Origin: Nocardiopsis sp. CC223A | GTDB taxonomy: Bacteria; Actinomycetota; Actinomycetes; Streptosporangiales; Streptosporangiaceae | Direction of reading: 5' to 3' | DNA: 50,920 bases | Assembly (NCBI RefSeq): GCF_030766825.1 | Contig: NZ_JASFDV010000049.1 | Coordinates: 1-50,920 of the forward strand | Notes under the pieces: model-generated | Database searches by the model: none | What the model saw: only the letters and a program-made list of their open reading frames with translations | What the model was told of the DNA's origin: nothing | Shown: in pieces, positions 1 to 8,954 of the stretch | How the letters are laid out: each line of letters opens with the position of its first letter | How positions within the stretch are numbered: position 1 is the first letter of the stretch | Translations under genes and position numbers: made by a program

Positions 1-50
1 GCGGCCCCGGGGCCCGACCGACGGGAGCGGCCGCGCGGCGGGACGATCCC

Positions 51-65
51 CAGAACACGTTCTAG
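51..65. promoter_or_regulatory. KstR-like palindromic operator
   Basis: The arms AGAAC and GTTCT flank a 2-bp centre, 61 bases before the first gene. From memory, the mycobacterial KstR consensus is TNNAACNNGTTNNA. The site matches it except at the first base. The regulator is not in the window, so the assignment is an inference from the motif. Confidence 0.35.
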
Positions 66-125
66 GGTGGCCGGTGGTGGGTCCCGGCACCGGAACCCAT
101 CGGCCACGACCGACAGGGGAGCACC

Positions 126-1532
126 TTGCCCGACGAACCCACCCCCCTCGACCCCGGCCACTGGGCCGCCCGGCTGTCCGACCTCGCCGAGCGGCACGGC
201 GTCCCCGGCGCCCAGCTCGGCATTCTGCGCCCGGCCTCCGATGGGGGCGAGGAGGCCATCGCGGTGGCGCACGGCGTCCTGGACGCGGACACCGGGCACC
301 CCGTCGCCCCCCGCTCCGCCTTCCAGATCGGGTCGGTCTCCAAGGTCTGGACCGCCACCGTCGTCATGGGACTGGTCGAGGAGGGCCTGCTGGCCCTGGA
401 CACCCCGGTCGCGGAGGTCCTGCCCGAACTCGTCCCCTCCGCCGACGCGACCACCGCCGGGGTCACCGTCCGCCACCTGCTCACCCACACCAGCGGCATC
501 GACGGCGACCTGTTCACCGACACCGGCCGCGGCGACGACGCGATCGAGCGGTACGTGGAGCAGCTCGCCGACGCCGTCCGCGTCCACCCCCTGGGCGCCA
601 CCTTCTCCTACTGCAACTCCGGGTTCGTGCTGCTGGGACGGATCATCGAACGCCTCACCGGGCAGGTATGGGACGAGGCGATGCGCGAACGCCTCTTCGC
701 TCCGCTGGGCCTGGAGCGCACCGGCACCCTGCCCGAGCACGCCCTGCTGAACGACCCCGCGACCGGCCACGTCGAGGGCCTGCCCGACCCGGTGCGGACC
801 GCGCAGTGGGGGCTGCCCCGGGCCATCGGCCCGGCCGGCGGCATCACCGCCGACGTCGGCGACGTGCTGCGCTTCGCCGCCGCCCACCTGCGCGGCGGCA
901 CCACGGCCGACGGTGACCGCCTGCTGTCCGCGGACACCGTCCGCGCCATGGCCGAGCCGCAGGTACGGCTGCCCGACCCCCACACCCTCGGCGACTCCTG
1001 GGGGCTGGGCTGGATCCGCTACGACTGGGACGGGCACCGGGCCATCGGCCACGACGGCAACACCATCGGCCAGTCCGCGTTCCTGCGACTGCTGCCCGAG
1101 ACGGGCCTGGCCGTCGCCCTGCTCACCAACGGCGGCCGCACCCGCGACCTCTACCAGGACCTGTACCGGGAGGTGTTCGACGCCCTGGCCGGGGTGCGCG
1201 TCCCCGACGCCCTGGAACCGCCCGCCGCCCCGCCGCACCACGACGTCACCCCGCACCTGGGCGTGTACGAGGGCGCCGCCGGACGCCTGGAGGTGCTGGC
1301 GGGCGCGGACGGCCCGGTGCTGCGCAGCACCGCCCTGGGCCCGCTGGCCGAACTGCGGCCCGACCCCGTCCAGGAGCACCCCATGGCGGCGGTCGCCCCC
1401 GGTGTGTACGCCACCCGCTCCGAGGACGCCCTGACCTGGGCCCCGGTGACCTTCTACCGCCTGGACACGGGGGAGGGGTACGCCCACCGCAACGGCCGCG
1501 CCCTGCCCCGGGCGGGCTCACCCGCCGTGTAG
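126..1532 (+). CDS. Beta-lactamase-family serine hydrolase
   Basis: This is a 468-aa serine hydrolase of the class C beta-lactamase / DD-peptidase / esterase fold. The catalytic SxxK is S70-V-S-K73, the YxN is Y162-C-N164, and HDG at 309-311 replaces KTG, as is usual in esterase-like members. A C-terminal domain of about 100 residues follows the hydrolase fold. I see no clear signal peptide, so it is probably cytoplasmic. The TTG start was chosen because GGGGAG sits five bases upstream and the fold begins soon after. Its last 15 bases overlap the convergent UvrA-like gene. The substrate is unknown; a lipid or sterol ester would fit the upstream KstR-like site, but this is inference. It is unlikely to be a true beta-lactamase. 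Confidence 0.85.
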   Translation: MPDEPTPLDPGHWAARLSDLAERHGVPGAQLGILRPASDGGEEAIAVAHGVLDADTGHPVAPRSAFQIGSVSKVWTATVVMGLVEEGLLALDTPVAEVLPELVPSADATTAGVTVRHLLTHTSGIDGDLFTDTGRGDDAIERYVEQLADAVRVHPLGATFSYCNSGFVLLGRIIERLTGQVWDEAMRERLFAPLGLERTGTLPEHALLNDPATGHVEGLPDPVRTAQWGLPRAIGPAGGITADVGDVLRFAAAHLRGGTTADGDRLLSADTVRAMAEPQVRLPDPHTLGDSWGLGWIRYDWDGHRAIGHDGNTIGQSAFLRLLPETGLAVALLTNGGRTRDLYQDLYREVFDALAGVRVPDALEPPAAPPHHDVTPHLGVYEGAAGRLEVLAGADGPVLRSTALGPLAELRPDPVQEHPMAAVAPGVYATRSEDALTWAPVTFYRLDTGEGYAHRNGRALPRAGSPAV

Positions 1533-3752
1533 GGCCGCGGCGGTCGCCGTACCGCGGATCCCGGCGGGCGGGCCCTGGTAGAGGACCCGCCCGCCGCGCT
1601 CGCCCGGACCGGGCCCCAGGTCGATGAGGTGGTCGGCGTGGCGCATGACGTCCACGTCGTGCTCGACGACGACCACGGTGTGCCCCCGCCCGACCAGCCG
1701 GTCCAGCACCCCGAGCAGCACCGCGACGTCGCGCGGGTGCAGCCCGGTGGTGGGCTCGTCCAGGACGTACAGGGACGGCCCGGCGGCGTCGCGCAGCTCC
1801 CGGGCGATCTTGAGGCGCTGGCACTCGCCGCCGGACAGGCTCGTCAGCGGGCGGCCCAGGCGCAGGTGGCCCAGGCCCACCCGGTCCAGGCGGCGCAGCG
1901 CCGCCCGGATCGCCTGGTCGGGCAGCAGGGCGAGGGCCTCGGTGACCGTCAGGGCGTCGATGTCGGCGATGGTCAGCCCGGCCACCCGGTGGCGCAGCAC
2001 CTCGTCGGTGAAGCGCCGGCCCCCGCAGACCGGGCACAGGACCTCCTCGGCCTCCAGGAACGCCAGGTCCACACGGACCGTGCCCAGCCCGCGGCACTCG
2101 GGGCAGGCGCCCGCGGAGTTGGCGCTGAACCGGCTCGCGGGCAGCCCGCTGCGTTCGGCGAACAGGGCCCGCAGCGGTGCGGCGATCCCGGTGTAGGTGA
2201 CGGGGGTGGACCGCCGGTGTGCGGTCACCGGCCGCTGGTCGAGCACCACCGCACCGTGCCCGGCGACCAGCTCCGCCGCCAGGCTGGACTTGCCCGATCC
2301 GGCGACGCCGGTCAGGACGGTGAGCACCCCGGTGGGGACGTCCACGGTGACGTCCTTGAGGTTGTTGCGGCGGGCGCCGCGCACCGTGAGCGCCCCGGTG
2401 GCCGGGCGGGGCGCGGCGCGGACCGGCACCCGGGCGGCCAGGGCGGCGGCGGTGGCCGTGCCCGCGGACCGCAGCGCGTCGAAGGTCCCCCGGTGGACCA
2501 CCCGGCCCCCGTCGGCCCCGGCCCCCGGGCCGATCTCGACGACCTCGTCGGCGGCCGCCATGACGACCGGGTCGTGCTCGACCACCAGGACCGTGTTGCC
2601 CAGGTCGCGCAGCCGGGCCAGCATTTCCGTCATCGACTCGACGTCGCGCGGGTGCAGCCCGGTGGTGGGCTCGTCGAAGATGTAGATCATCCCCACCAGG
2701 CCGCCGCCCAGGTGCCGGACGGTCGTGATCCGCTGGGACTCCCCGCCGGACAGGGTCGTGGTGCCCCGCCCCGGGTGCAGGTACCCCAGCCCGATCCCGT
2801 CCAGGGCCCGCAGGCGGGCGTCGAGCCCGGCCGCCACGGGGGCCACGGCGGGGTCGTCCACCTCCCGCACCCAGTCGGCCAGGTCGGCGATCTCGGTGCG
2901 GGCGAGTTCGCCCAGGGTGCGGCCGCGGACCGTGGCGGCGCGGGCCGCCGCGTTCAGCCGCTCGCCCCCGCACTCCGGGCAGTGCGCCGCCCGGGTGAAC
3001 CGGGCCGTCACCTCGCGCTTGCGTTCGGAGGTCTCCCCGGCGGCGCGCAGGTGGATGCGCTCGAACCGCTCCACGACCCCCTCGTACTCGCGCGCGGGCC
3101 GGGTGCCCAGCCGCGCCGCGTGCTCGCCGCCGTACAGCAGGGCGCGGCGCTCGTCCTCGGTCCATTCGCGCAGCGGGGTGTCGGCGGTGAAGGCGCCGAT
3201 GTCGGCGTAGCGTTCGTACCAGTGGCGGCCGGCGCCGAACCCCGGCACCCGGATCGCGCCCTGGGCCAGCGACAGGTCGAGGTCCAGGAACCGGTCGACG
3301 GCGCTCACCACGGTCTCGCCCAGTCCCGAGCAGGCGGGGCACATCCCCGAGGGGTCGTTGAACGAGAACCGGGAGGCCTCGCCCACGTGCGGGGTGCCGA
3401 TCCGGGAGAACAGCAGCCGCAGGTAGGTCCAGATCCCGGTGGCGGTGCCGACGGTGGAGCGGGCGTTGCCGCCCAGCCGCCGCTGGCCGACGACCACCAC
3501 GGGGGACAGCCCCTCGATGAGGTCGGCGTCGGGGCGGGTCCACTTGGGCAGCCTCTCCCGGGCGAACGGCGGGAAGGTCTCGTTGAGGCGGTGTCCGGCC
3601 TCGGCCGCGACCGTGCCGAACACCAGCGACGACTTGCCCGAACCCGACACACCCGCGAACACCACCAGGCGTCCGCGCGGGATGTCGAGGTCGATGGACT
3701 TGAGGTTGTTGGTCCGCACTCCGCGCAGGCGGACCACCGCGTTGGTCTCCAT
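1518..3752 (-). CDS. UvrA-like ABC ATPase (excinuclease UvrA paralogue)
   Basis: This 744-aa protein has two ABC modules. Walker A motifs lie at residues 34-42 (GVSGSGKSS) and near 487 (GVAGSGKSS). Both modules have a signature LSGGE and a Walker B ending DEPTTGLHPRD. Zinc-finger CxxC pairs (CPAC, CPEC, CPEC, CPVC) are retained. It is about 200 residues shorter than housekeeping UvrA and appears to lack part of the UvrB-binding and DNA-binding insertions. It therefore resembles the UvrA2/DrrC-like paralogues linked to drug tolerance or DNA-intercalator resistance. It is divergent from the WYL regulator gene, with a 62-bp gap that must hold both promoters, so that regulator is a likely controller. 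The role in resistance is family knowledge, not shown here. Confidence 0.88.
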   Translation of the reverse strand: METNAVVRLRGVRTNNLKSIDLDIPRGRLVVFAGVSGSGKSSLVFGTVAAEAGHRLNETFPPFARERLPKWTRPDADLIEGLSPVVVVGQRRLGGNARSTVGTATGIWTYLRLLFSRIGTPHVGEASRFSFNDPSGMCPACSGLGETVVSAVDRFLDLDLSLAQGAIRVPGFGAGRHWYERYADIGAFTADTPLREWTEDERRALLYGGEHAARLGTRPAREYEGVVERFERIHLRAAGETSERKREVTARFTRAAHCPECGGERLNAAARAATVRGRTLGELARTEIADLADWVREVDDPAVAPVAAGLDARLRALDGIGLGYLHPGRGTTTLSGGESQRITTVRHLGGGLVGMIYIFDEPTTGLHPRDVESMTEMLARLRDLGNTVLVVEHDPVVMAAADEVVEIGPGAGADGGRVVHRGTFDALRSAGTATAAALAARVPVRAAPRPATGALTVRGARRNNLKDVTVDVPTGVLTVLTGVAGSGKSSLAAELVAGHGAVVLDQRPVTAHRRSTPVTYTGIAAPLRALFAERSGLPASRFSANSAGACPECRGLGTVRVDLAFLEAEEVLCPVCGGRRFTDEVLRHRVAGLTIADIDALTVTEALALLPDQAIRAALRRLDRVGLGHLRLGRPLTSLSGGECQRLKIARELRDAAGPSLYVLDEPTTGLHPRDVAVLLGVLDRLVGRGHTVVVVEHDVDVMRHADHLIDLGPGPGERGGRVLYQGPPAGIRGTATAAALHGG

Positions 3753-3814
3753 GACGGCGACGCTAGAAGCAGATGCGGCCGGAATCCGGCCGCGATTTCG
3801 GCGAGACTGGACCC

Positions 3815-4771
3815 ATGGCGGACGTCACCGGGCGCATCCTCGCCCTGCTCACCACACTCCAGTCCGGCCGGTCGTTCACCGGGGAGGAACTGGCCGCGCG
3901 GCTGGAGGTCAGCCCCCGGACCCTGCGCCGCGACGTGGAGCGCCTGCGCGGCTACGGCTACGTGGTGAGCACCCGTCCCGGGCCCGGCGGCCACTACCGG
4001 CTGGTCGCGGGCGGTTCCGTGCCGCCGCTGGTGTTCGACGACGACGAGGCGACCGCGACCCTGCTGGCGCTGGCCGCCCTGGCGGCGGGCGGCGCGGCCG
4101 AGGGCGGCAGCGTGGAGGAGGCCGCCACCCGCGCCTACGGCAAGGTCGACCAGTACCTGCCCGCGCGGCTGCGGCACCGCGCCGCCCGGCTCCGGGAGAG
4201 CCTGGAGAGCACGACCCCGCCCGGGCCGGGCACCGCGGCCGGGAGCCTGGCCGCCCTGGCCGACGCGGTCCGGGACCGGCGGATCGTCGCCTTCGACTAC
4301 CGGGGGCGCACCGGGCGGGCGTCCTCGCGTCGGGTCGAGCCCCACCGGCAGGTCCACCACCGGGGCCGCTGGTACCTGCTGGCCTGGGACACCGGCCGGG
4401 AGGACTGGCGGGTGTTCCGCACCGACCGCATCGACGGCCTGCGGACGACGCACGACACCTACGCGCCCCGGCCGCTGCCCGCCGACACCGCCGCGGAGTA
4501 CCTGCGGCGCGGCCTGGACCGGGAGCGCACCCGGGTCGTCCTCACCGTGGCCGCGCCCGCGGCGGCGGTCGCCGACGCCTTCGCCGAGCACGACGCCGAG
4601 GTCGAGCCGCTGGCGGGGGAGCGGACCCGGGTGGCGGTCATGGCCGACACCTGGGAGTGGCTGCTCACGCCCCTGGCGTTCCTGGACGCCGACGTCACCG
4701 TGCACGGGCCGCCACAGGTGCGGGCGGCCCTGCGGGCCTTCGGCGGCCGCCTGTCGGGTCAGGGGGAGTGA
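3815..4771 (+). CDS. WYL-domain transcriptional regulator
   Basis: This is a 318-aa YafY/DeoR-type regulator. An N-terminal winged helix-turn-helix spans about residues 5-60, with a recognition helix around SPRTLRRDVERLR. A WYL domain lies at about 150-240, where GRWYLLAWD carries the name-giving residues, and a WCX-type C-terminal domain follows. WYL domains bind small ligands or nucleic acid and often respond to DNA damage. That fits its divergent position beside a UvrA paralogue. The start at MADVTGR was preferred over an in-frame ATG 42 bases upstream because the HTH begins immediately after it. A strong hairpin 18 bases past the stop probably ends the transcript. Confidence 0.88.
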   Translation: MADVTGRILALLTTLQSGRSFTGEELAARLEVSPRTLRRDVERLRGYGYVVSTRPGPGGHYRLVAGGSVPPLVFDDDEATATLLALAALAAGGAAEGGSVEEAATRAYGKVDQYLPARLRHRAARLRESLESTTPPGPGTAAGSLAALADAVRDRRIVAFDYRGRTGRASSRRVEPHRQVHHRGRWYLLAWDTGREDWRVFRTDRIDGLRTTHDTYAPRPLPADTAAEYLRRGLDRERTRVVLTVAAPAAAVADAFAEHDAEVEPLAGERTRVAVMADTWEWLLTPLAFLDADVTVHGPPQVRAALRAFGGRLSGQGE

Positions 4772-4788
4772 GCCGTCCGGTACCCGCC

Positions 4789-4811
4789 GCGCCGCTCCGG
4801 CGGAGCGGCGC
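4789..4811 (+). terminator. Hairpin terminator after WYL regulator
   Basis: A perfect 10-bp GC stem (GCGCCGCTCC / GGAGCGGCGC) with a 3-base loop starts 18 bases past the regulator stop. It has no T-run, which is common in high-GC actinomycetes. Confidence 0.6.
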
Positions 4812-4948
4812 CGACCGGTCCGGTACCGCAAAGCCGGGCGTTGGACGTCCGCCGGCCCCGGCCCGCGGGCGGCCGTCAACGGCGGAGCCCGAACCCGAAA
4901 GGGTCGCCGCCCCCCTGCGCTGGGGCGGTAACAGAGCGCACGCGCGGC

Positions 4949-4991
4949 GTTCACCGGGCCGCGACCGATGGTCCCCGACCGTTCACACCGC
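4949..4991 (+). promoter_or_regulatory. PHO-box-like direct repeats
   Basis: GTTCACCGGGC (4949-4959) and GTTCACACCGC (4981-4991) are spaced 32 bases apart, close to three 11-bp units. They lie 60-100 bases before the phosphatase start. They resemble the 11-bp direct-repeat unit bound by PhoP in Streptomyces. Phosphate-starvation control of the phosphatase is an inference. Confidence 0.4.
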
Positions 4992-5050
4992 GTTGCCCAC
5001 GGGCGGTTACCGTCGCTGCGTCAGCGTTCCCCGGCAGAAAGGCACCCCCC

Positions 5051-6319
5051 GTGTCCCCCCTCGCCGCCCGCCGTGCCCTCGCCCTGTTCGGCTCGACCCT
5101 GCTCGCCCTGACCGCGGTCACCGCCACCGCGCCCGCCGCGACCGCGGCCACCGACCCCGAGCGCGTGATCCTCACCCCCACCGCCGACCCCGCCACCTCG
5201 CAGACCCTCACCTGGCGCTCGGAGGGCTCCGGCGACCCGGTGCTCCAGATCGCCCCGGCCGCCGACCCCGACCGGGTCGACACCGTCGGGGGCGAGGACA
5301 CCGCCTCGGTCCACGGCACCTTCCACGCCGCCACCGCCACCGGCCTGACCCCGGGAACCGACTACCGGTACCGCGTCGGCGACGGGGCCTCCTTCAGCCC
5401 CTGGCGGGTCTTCACCACCGCCTCCTCCGGCGCCGACCCCTTCACGTTCCTGTACTTCGGCGACATCCAGAACGGCATCTCCACCGGCGGCGCCACCATG
5501 GTCCGGGCCGCCCTGGCCGCCGAACCCGACGCCGAACTGGCCGTCCACGCCGGGGACCTCATCAACTCGGCCAACAGCGAGTCCGAGTGGACCGAGTGGT
5601 TCGACGCCGTCGGCCCCGAGGCCGCGGGCACCATGAACCACATCACCACCCCGGGCAACCACGAGTACTCGCTGCTGTCCCTGAGCCGCTACTGGACCGC
5701 CCAGTTCCCCGGCGCGGGCAACGGCCCCACCGGCGGCCGCCACCTGCCCGACACCGTGTACCACACCGACTACCAGGGCGTGCGGTTCGTCTCCCTGAAC
5801 TCCAACTACCGCAACGCCGCGCCGCTGAGCACCCGCTGGTGGCTGAACACCCAGCAGCGGTGGCTGGAGGACACCCTGGAGTCCAACCCCCACGAGTGGA
5901 CGGTGGTCACCTTCCACCACCCCGTCTTCTCCAACAGCCCCAGCCGCGACAACCGGCCGCTGCGCGACGCCTGGCTGGACACCCTGGAGGAGTACGACGT
6001 CGACCTGGTCCTCCAGGGCCACGACCACTCCTACGCCCGCGGCAACCTCACCGCCAACCGCACCGACGACCCGGCCGTGCAGACCGGGCCCGTCTACACC
6101 GTCGCGGTGACCGGCACCAAGATGTACGACGTCTCCGACGACAACTGGACCTCCAACGGCGCCGAGGCCCGCGTCCAGCTCGCCGACACCCCGACCTTCC
6201 AGGCGGTGGAGGTCGACGGCGACCGGCTGGTCTACACCGCGCGCACCGCCGACGGCACGGTGGTGGACGCCTTCACCATCGACAAGGGCGACGGCAAGCG
6301 CGTCACCGACACGTTCTGA
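5051..6319 (+). CDS. Secreted purple-acid-phosphatase-like metallophosphoesterase
   Basis: This is a 422-aa exported phosphoesterase. An Ala-rich signal peptide spans about residues 1-33, and cleavage is likely near ATAATD. A fibronectin-III-like N-terminal domain (about 38-125) follows. The calcineurin-type metallophosphatase domain has all expected metal ligands: YFGD near 133, AGD near 166, GNHE near 202, FHHP near 288 and GHDHSY near 322. Purple acid phosphatases hydrolyse phosphomonoesters outside the cell. The GTG start was chosen because AGAAAGG precedes it and the signal peptide begins there; upstream in-frame starts would bury the signal peptide. PHO-box-like repeats upstream suggest phosphate control. 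Two copies of a hairpin-bearing 141-bp repeat follow the stop. Confidence 0.9.
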   Translation: MSPLAARRALALFGSTLLALTAVTATAPAATAATDPERVILTPTADPATSQTLTWRSEGSGDPVLQIAPAADPDRVDTVGGEDTASVHGTFHAATATGLTPGTDYRYRVGDGASFSPWRVFTTASSGADPFTFLYFGDIQNGISTGGATMVRAALAAEPDAELAVHAGDLINSANSESEWTEWFDAVGPEAAGTMNHITTPGNHEYSLLSLSRYWTAQFPGAGNGPTGGRHLPDTVYHTDYQGVRFVSLNSNYRNAAPLSTRWWLNTQQRWLEDTLESNPHEWTVVTFHHPVFSNSPSRDNRPLRDAWLDTLEEYDVDLVLQGHDHSYARGNLTANRTDDPAVQTGPVYTVAVTGTKMYDVSDDNWTSNGAEARVQLADTPTFQAVEVDGDRLVYTARTADGTVVDAFTIDKGDGKRVTDTF

Positions 6320-6366
6320 TCCCCGCGCGCCCCGGCCCGGGGCGCCGGGTTCCGCCGCGACGTGCT

Positions 6367-6395
6367 CTCCCCGCGTCCTGCCGCTTCGCGGGGAG
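6367..6395 (+). terminator. Hairpin, first copy
   Basis: CTCCCCGCG and CGCGGGGAG form a perfect 9-bp stem with an 11-base loop, 48 bases past the phosphatase stop. It is a probable terminator and may work for both strands. Confidence 0.55.
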
Positions 6396-6507
6396 GGGGC
6401 GTCCGGTCGGCGCCCGGTCGGCCGGCCGGTAGGGCTCGTCGATCACCCGCAGGCCCCGCGAACGCCCGCGCCCCGGCCCGGGGCGCCGGGTTCCGCCGCG
6501 ACGTGCT

Positions 6508-6536
6508 CTCCCCGCGTCCTGCCGCTTCGCGGGGAG
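6508..6536 (-). terminator. Hairpin, second copy
   Basis: This is an exact copy of the 6367-6395 hairpin, produced by the 141-bp duplication. It is the nearer copy to the minus-strand oxygenase gene and may end that transcript. Confidence 0.5.
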
Positions 6537-6720
6537 GGGGCGTCCGGCCGGCGCCCGGTCGGCCGGCCGGTAGGGCTCGTCGATCACCCGCAGGCCCCGC
6601 GAACGCCCGCCCGGCGGGCGGCGGCTCCACCGTCGGCACCGGAACACGAAGTCCCCTGAACGCGGCCGCGCCGACCGCACCGGGAGCGCGGGCGCCTCCC
6701 GGGGCCCCACCGGGCCGGGC

Positions 6721-7884
6721 TCAGGAGGGGAAGGCCGGGGGAGGCGGGACCCACCGGTCGGCCCGGGAAGCGGTGGAGGTGAGGCCGTACTCCTCCCGGA
6801 GTCGTTCGGGAACGGCGTACTGCATGACCCTGCCCCGGGTGAGGGAGCTGAGCTCCAGGTGGGTGGTGAGGTGGCCGAGCCGGTCCAGTGCCCAGGCCCC
6901 CAGCGGGGAGCGGTCCTCGACGGTCTCCAGGACGCCCAAGAGCGCGGGGGAGGCCCTGACGGCCGTGTCCCAGGCGCTGCGCGGGACCTGGAGCCAGTCG
7001 GCGCAGGTGTCGCCCATGAGGTAGCGGATGAGGGCGGCGACCACGGGGTCCAGGAGGGTTCCGGGAACGACCTCCTCGTAGAGGTCGATGAGCTGGCGGG
7101 TCAGCCGCGCGCCCTCCTCGGAGGGCCCCATGTACCGGGTCATGTACAGGTCGGAGAACAGGCGGGCCTCCTCCAGGTCGGCCGGGGCCTGCCCGGGGCC
7201 GATCCCGAGCATCTCGCCGACGACGCGCCAGGCGTAGAAGTAGGACGCCGCGCCCTCGGCCGACATGTGGACGCCCAGGCGGTGCAGGGCGTCCAGGACC
7301 TGGATCGAGAAGATCATCAGGCCGCCGATCATGTCCTCCTGGCAGATCGGGGTGCCCAGCGCCTCCTCGTCCCAGAGCCCCTCGCGGCGCATGTGGTAGC
7401 GGATGGAGGCGTGCAGCAGGCGCACCTTCTGGACCGCGGGGACGAACCGGCTCCCCGCCTCGAAGGCGTCGGGCCGCATCAGGTAGACGGTGAACTGCCC
7501 GGTCTCGGCCATCCGCCGCGAGGGGTACTCCAGGCCGTGGGTGGCGCTGAGCAGCCTGGCCACGTGCGGGATGACATAGCAGGCGGGCATGGCGGAGAAG
7601 GCCAGGGCGGTGGAGATGTGCACGTTGTTGTCGATGAAGAACAGCCGGGCCCGCTCCATCTCGTCCCAGTCGACCCAGTCGGGCGGTGCGGCGGTCGCCC
7701 GCAGGTACTCGTGGGCCACGTCCGGCAGCCCCTCGGGCGGCTCCTGTCCGGCCGCGGAGAAGTAGCGCATGAGGGTGTTGAACCTGCCGACCTCCCCGCG
7801 CTCGAACAGTGTCGCCACCGTGCCGTCGGCGAGCTCGTCCCCCACGAGCCGTAGCGCGCTCATGGACTCCGGTGTGTGCTGCAT
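6721..7884 (-). CDS. MpaB/Lcp-type (DUF2236) haem oxygenase
   Basis: This 387-aa protein belongs to the DUF2236 family, which includes fungal MpaB and the rubber oxygenase Lcp. These cleave carbon-carbon double bonds in isoprenoid chains. The core VRLLHASIR supplies H158 as the likely haem ligand. R124 and T128 precede it with the spacing (4 and 34 residues) that I recall for R164, T168 and H198 of Lcp from Streptomyces K30. There is no signal peptide, unlike secreted Lcp, so it should act in the cytoplasm. GAGAGGA lies just upstream of the ATG. The gene starts 17 bases after the polyprenyl synthase gene, so the two are surely co-transcribed and may act on one substrate. The exact reaction is unknown. 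Confidence 0.85.
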   Translation of the reverse strand: MQHTPESMSALRLVGDELADGTVATLFERGEVGRFNTLMRYFSAAGQEPPEGLPDVAHEYLRATAAPPDWVDWDEMERARLFFIDNNVHISTALAFSAMPACYVIPHVARLLSATHGLEYPSRRMAETGQFTVYLMRPDAFEAGSRFVPAVQKVRLLHASIRYHMRREGLWDEEALGTPICQEDMIGGLMIFSIQVLDALHRLGVHMSAEGAASYFYAWRVVGEMLGIGPGQAPADLEEARLFSDLYMTRYMGPSEEGARLTRQLIDLYEEVVPGTLLDPVVAALIRYLMGDTCADWLQVPRSAWDTAVRASPALLGVLETVEDRSPLGAWALDRLGHLTTHLELSSLTRGRVMQYAVPERLREEYGLTSTASRADRWVPPPPAFPS

Positions 7885-7901
7885 GGCATCCTCTCGGCGG
7901 C

Positions 7902-8954
7902 TCAGTGCTGTCGGTCCGCGGCCAGGGCCGCCATGTGGGACAGGGCGGCGGCGGCCTCACCGGGCACGCCCGCGCGGGCGAGGGCCGCGGTCGCCGCCCG
8001 GGTGCGCCGGGTGATCATCTCCTCGACGCGGTCCGGGGCCCCGGTGCGCCGCGTGATCGTCCGGACCCTGGCCAGGCCTTTCCCGTCCAGGTCGCGCCGG
8101 CCGAGCAGGGCGCGCAGCTCGCGCCGCTCGGCCGCGGTGGCGGCCGACCAGGTCTCGGCGAACAGGACGGTCGGCCGGTCGCCCCGGACGTCGTCCAGGT
8201 TCGACTTGCCCGTGCGCTCCGGGTCGCCGAAGAGCCCCAGCAGGTCGTCCCGGAGCTGGAAGGCCTCGCCCAGGGGGATCCCGTAGGCGGTGAAGGCCTC
8301 CATCAGGGCCCCCGGAGCACCGGCCATCGCGCCGCCGATGTGCAGGGGGTGCTCGACCGTGTACTTGGCCGTCTTGTAGCGGATGACCTGGAGCGACCTG
8401 GCCGTGTCGGGACGGGAGCCGGTGCGCAGGACTTCCAGGCACTCCCCGGCGACCAGCTCGCGGGCCATGACCGACCACGGCCCGCGGGCGCGGGCCAGGT
8501 AGGCCGAGGGCAGGCCGCAGAGGAGGAACATCTGTCCGGCCCACGCCATCAGCAGGTCCCCGGTGAGCAGGGCCAGGGCGCGGCTCCGGGCCTGGGGGCG
8601 GCTCCCGCCGGCGAGCGCCGCTCGCAGGGCGGTGTGCGCGCTCGGAGCACCGTGGCGCATCGGGCTCTCGTCGATGAGGTCGTCGTGGACGACCGCCGCC
8701 GCGTGCACCAGCTCCATCGCCGCGGCGGCCCTGACCAGGGCGTCGCTGTCCGGCTGCCCGGCCGCGCGCCACCCCCAGTAGCAGAACGCGGCGCGCAGGC
8801 GCTTGCCGCCGGCCACCGCCGCGGTCAGCTGTTCGGCGACGGGCAGCAGATCGGCGTCGACGGCGAGGAGGAGCTCGGTCTCCTGCCGCGCGAAGGCCTC
8901 CAGCTCCGTGTCCACCCGCGCCCGGAACAGGGCCTGCTCCGGCGGCTCAGGCAT
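7902..8954 (-). CDS. Polyprenyl diphosphate synthase
   Basis: This is a 350-aa trans-isoprenyl diphosphate synthase that condenses IPP onto allylic diphosphates. The first Asp-rich motif DDLID is at residues 91-95. The second region, DDLLGLFGD (236-244), has the shape seen in actinobacterial geranylgeranyl-type synthases. GGKRLR near 49-54 is the IPP-binding segment. Chain length cannot be read safely from the sequence. The ATG at 8954 overlaps the stop of the 82-aa gene upstream by eight bases (ATGCCTGA), so translation is probably coupled; a GTG ten codons earlier is possible. The oxygenase gene follows 17 bases downstream. No terpene cyclase or UbiA-type prenyltransferase is in the window. 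Confidence 0.9.
   Translation of the reverse strand: MPEPPEQALFRARVDTELEAFARQETELLLAVDADLLPVAEQLTAAVAGGKRLRAAFCYWGWRAAGQPDSDALVRAAAAMELVHAAAVVHDDLIDESPMRHGAPSAHTALRAALAGGSRPQARSRALALLTGDLLMAWAGQMFLLCGLPSAYLARARGPWSVMARELVAGECLEVLRTGSRPDTARSLQVIRYKTAKYTVEHPLHIGGAMAGAPGALMEAFTAYGIPLGEAFQLRDDLLGLFGDPERTGKSNLDDVRGDRPTVLFAETWSAATAAERRELRALLGRRDLDGKGLARVRTITRRTGAPDRVEEMITRRTRAATAALARAGVPGEAAAALSHMAALAADRQH

Larger units (their letters stand above)
6327..6608. repeat. 141-bp tandem duplication
   Basis: Two adjacent copies, 6327-6467 and 6468-6608, have an exact 141-base period. I found one difference: T at 6407 and C at 6548. Each copy carries the same 9-bp-stem hairpin. The duplication lies between the convergent phosphatase and oxygenase genes and has no convincing coding function. 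Confidence 0.92.

Noticed and set aside
1629..3968. Long plus-strand open frame opposite the UvrA-like gene
   Set aside because: It is Gly/Pro/Gln-rich, has no domain, and mirrors a gene with full ABC motifs; this is a high-GC shadow frame.
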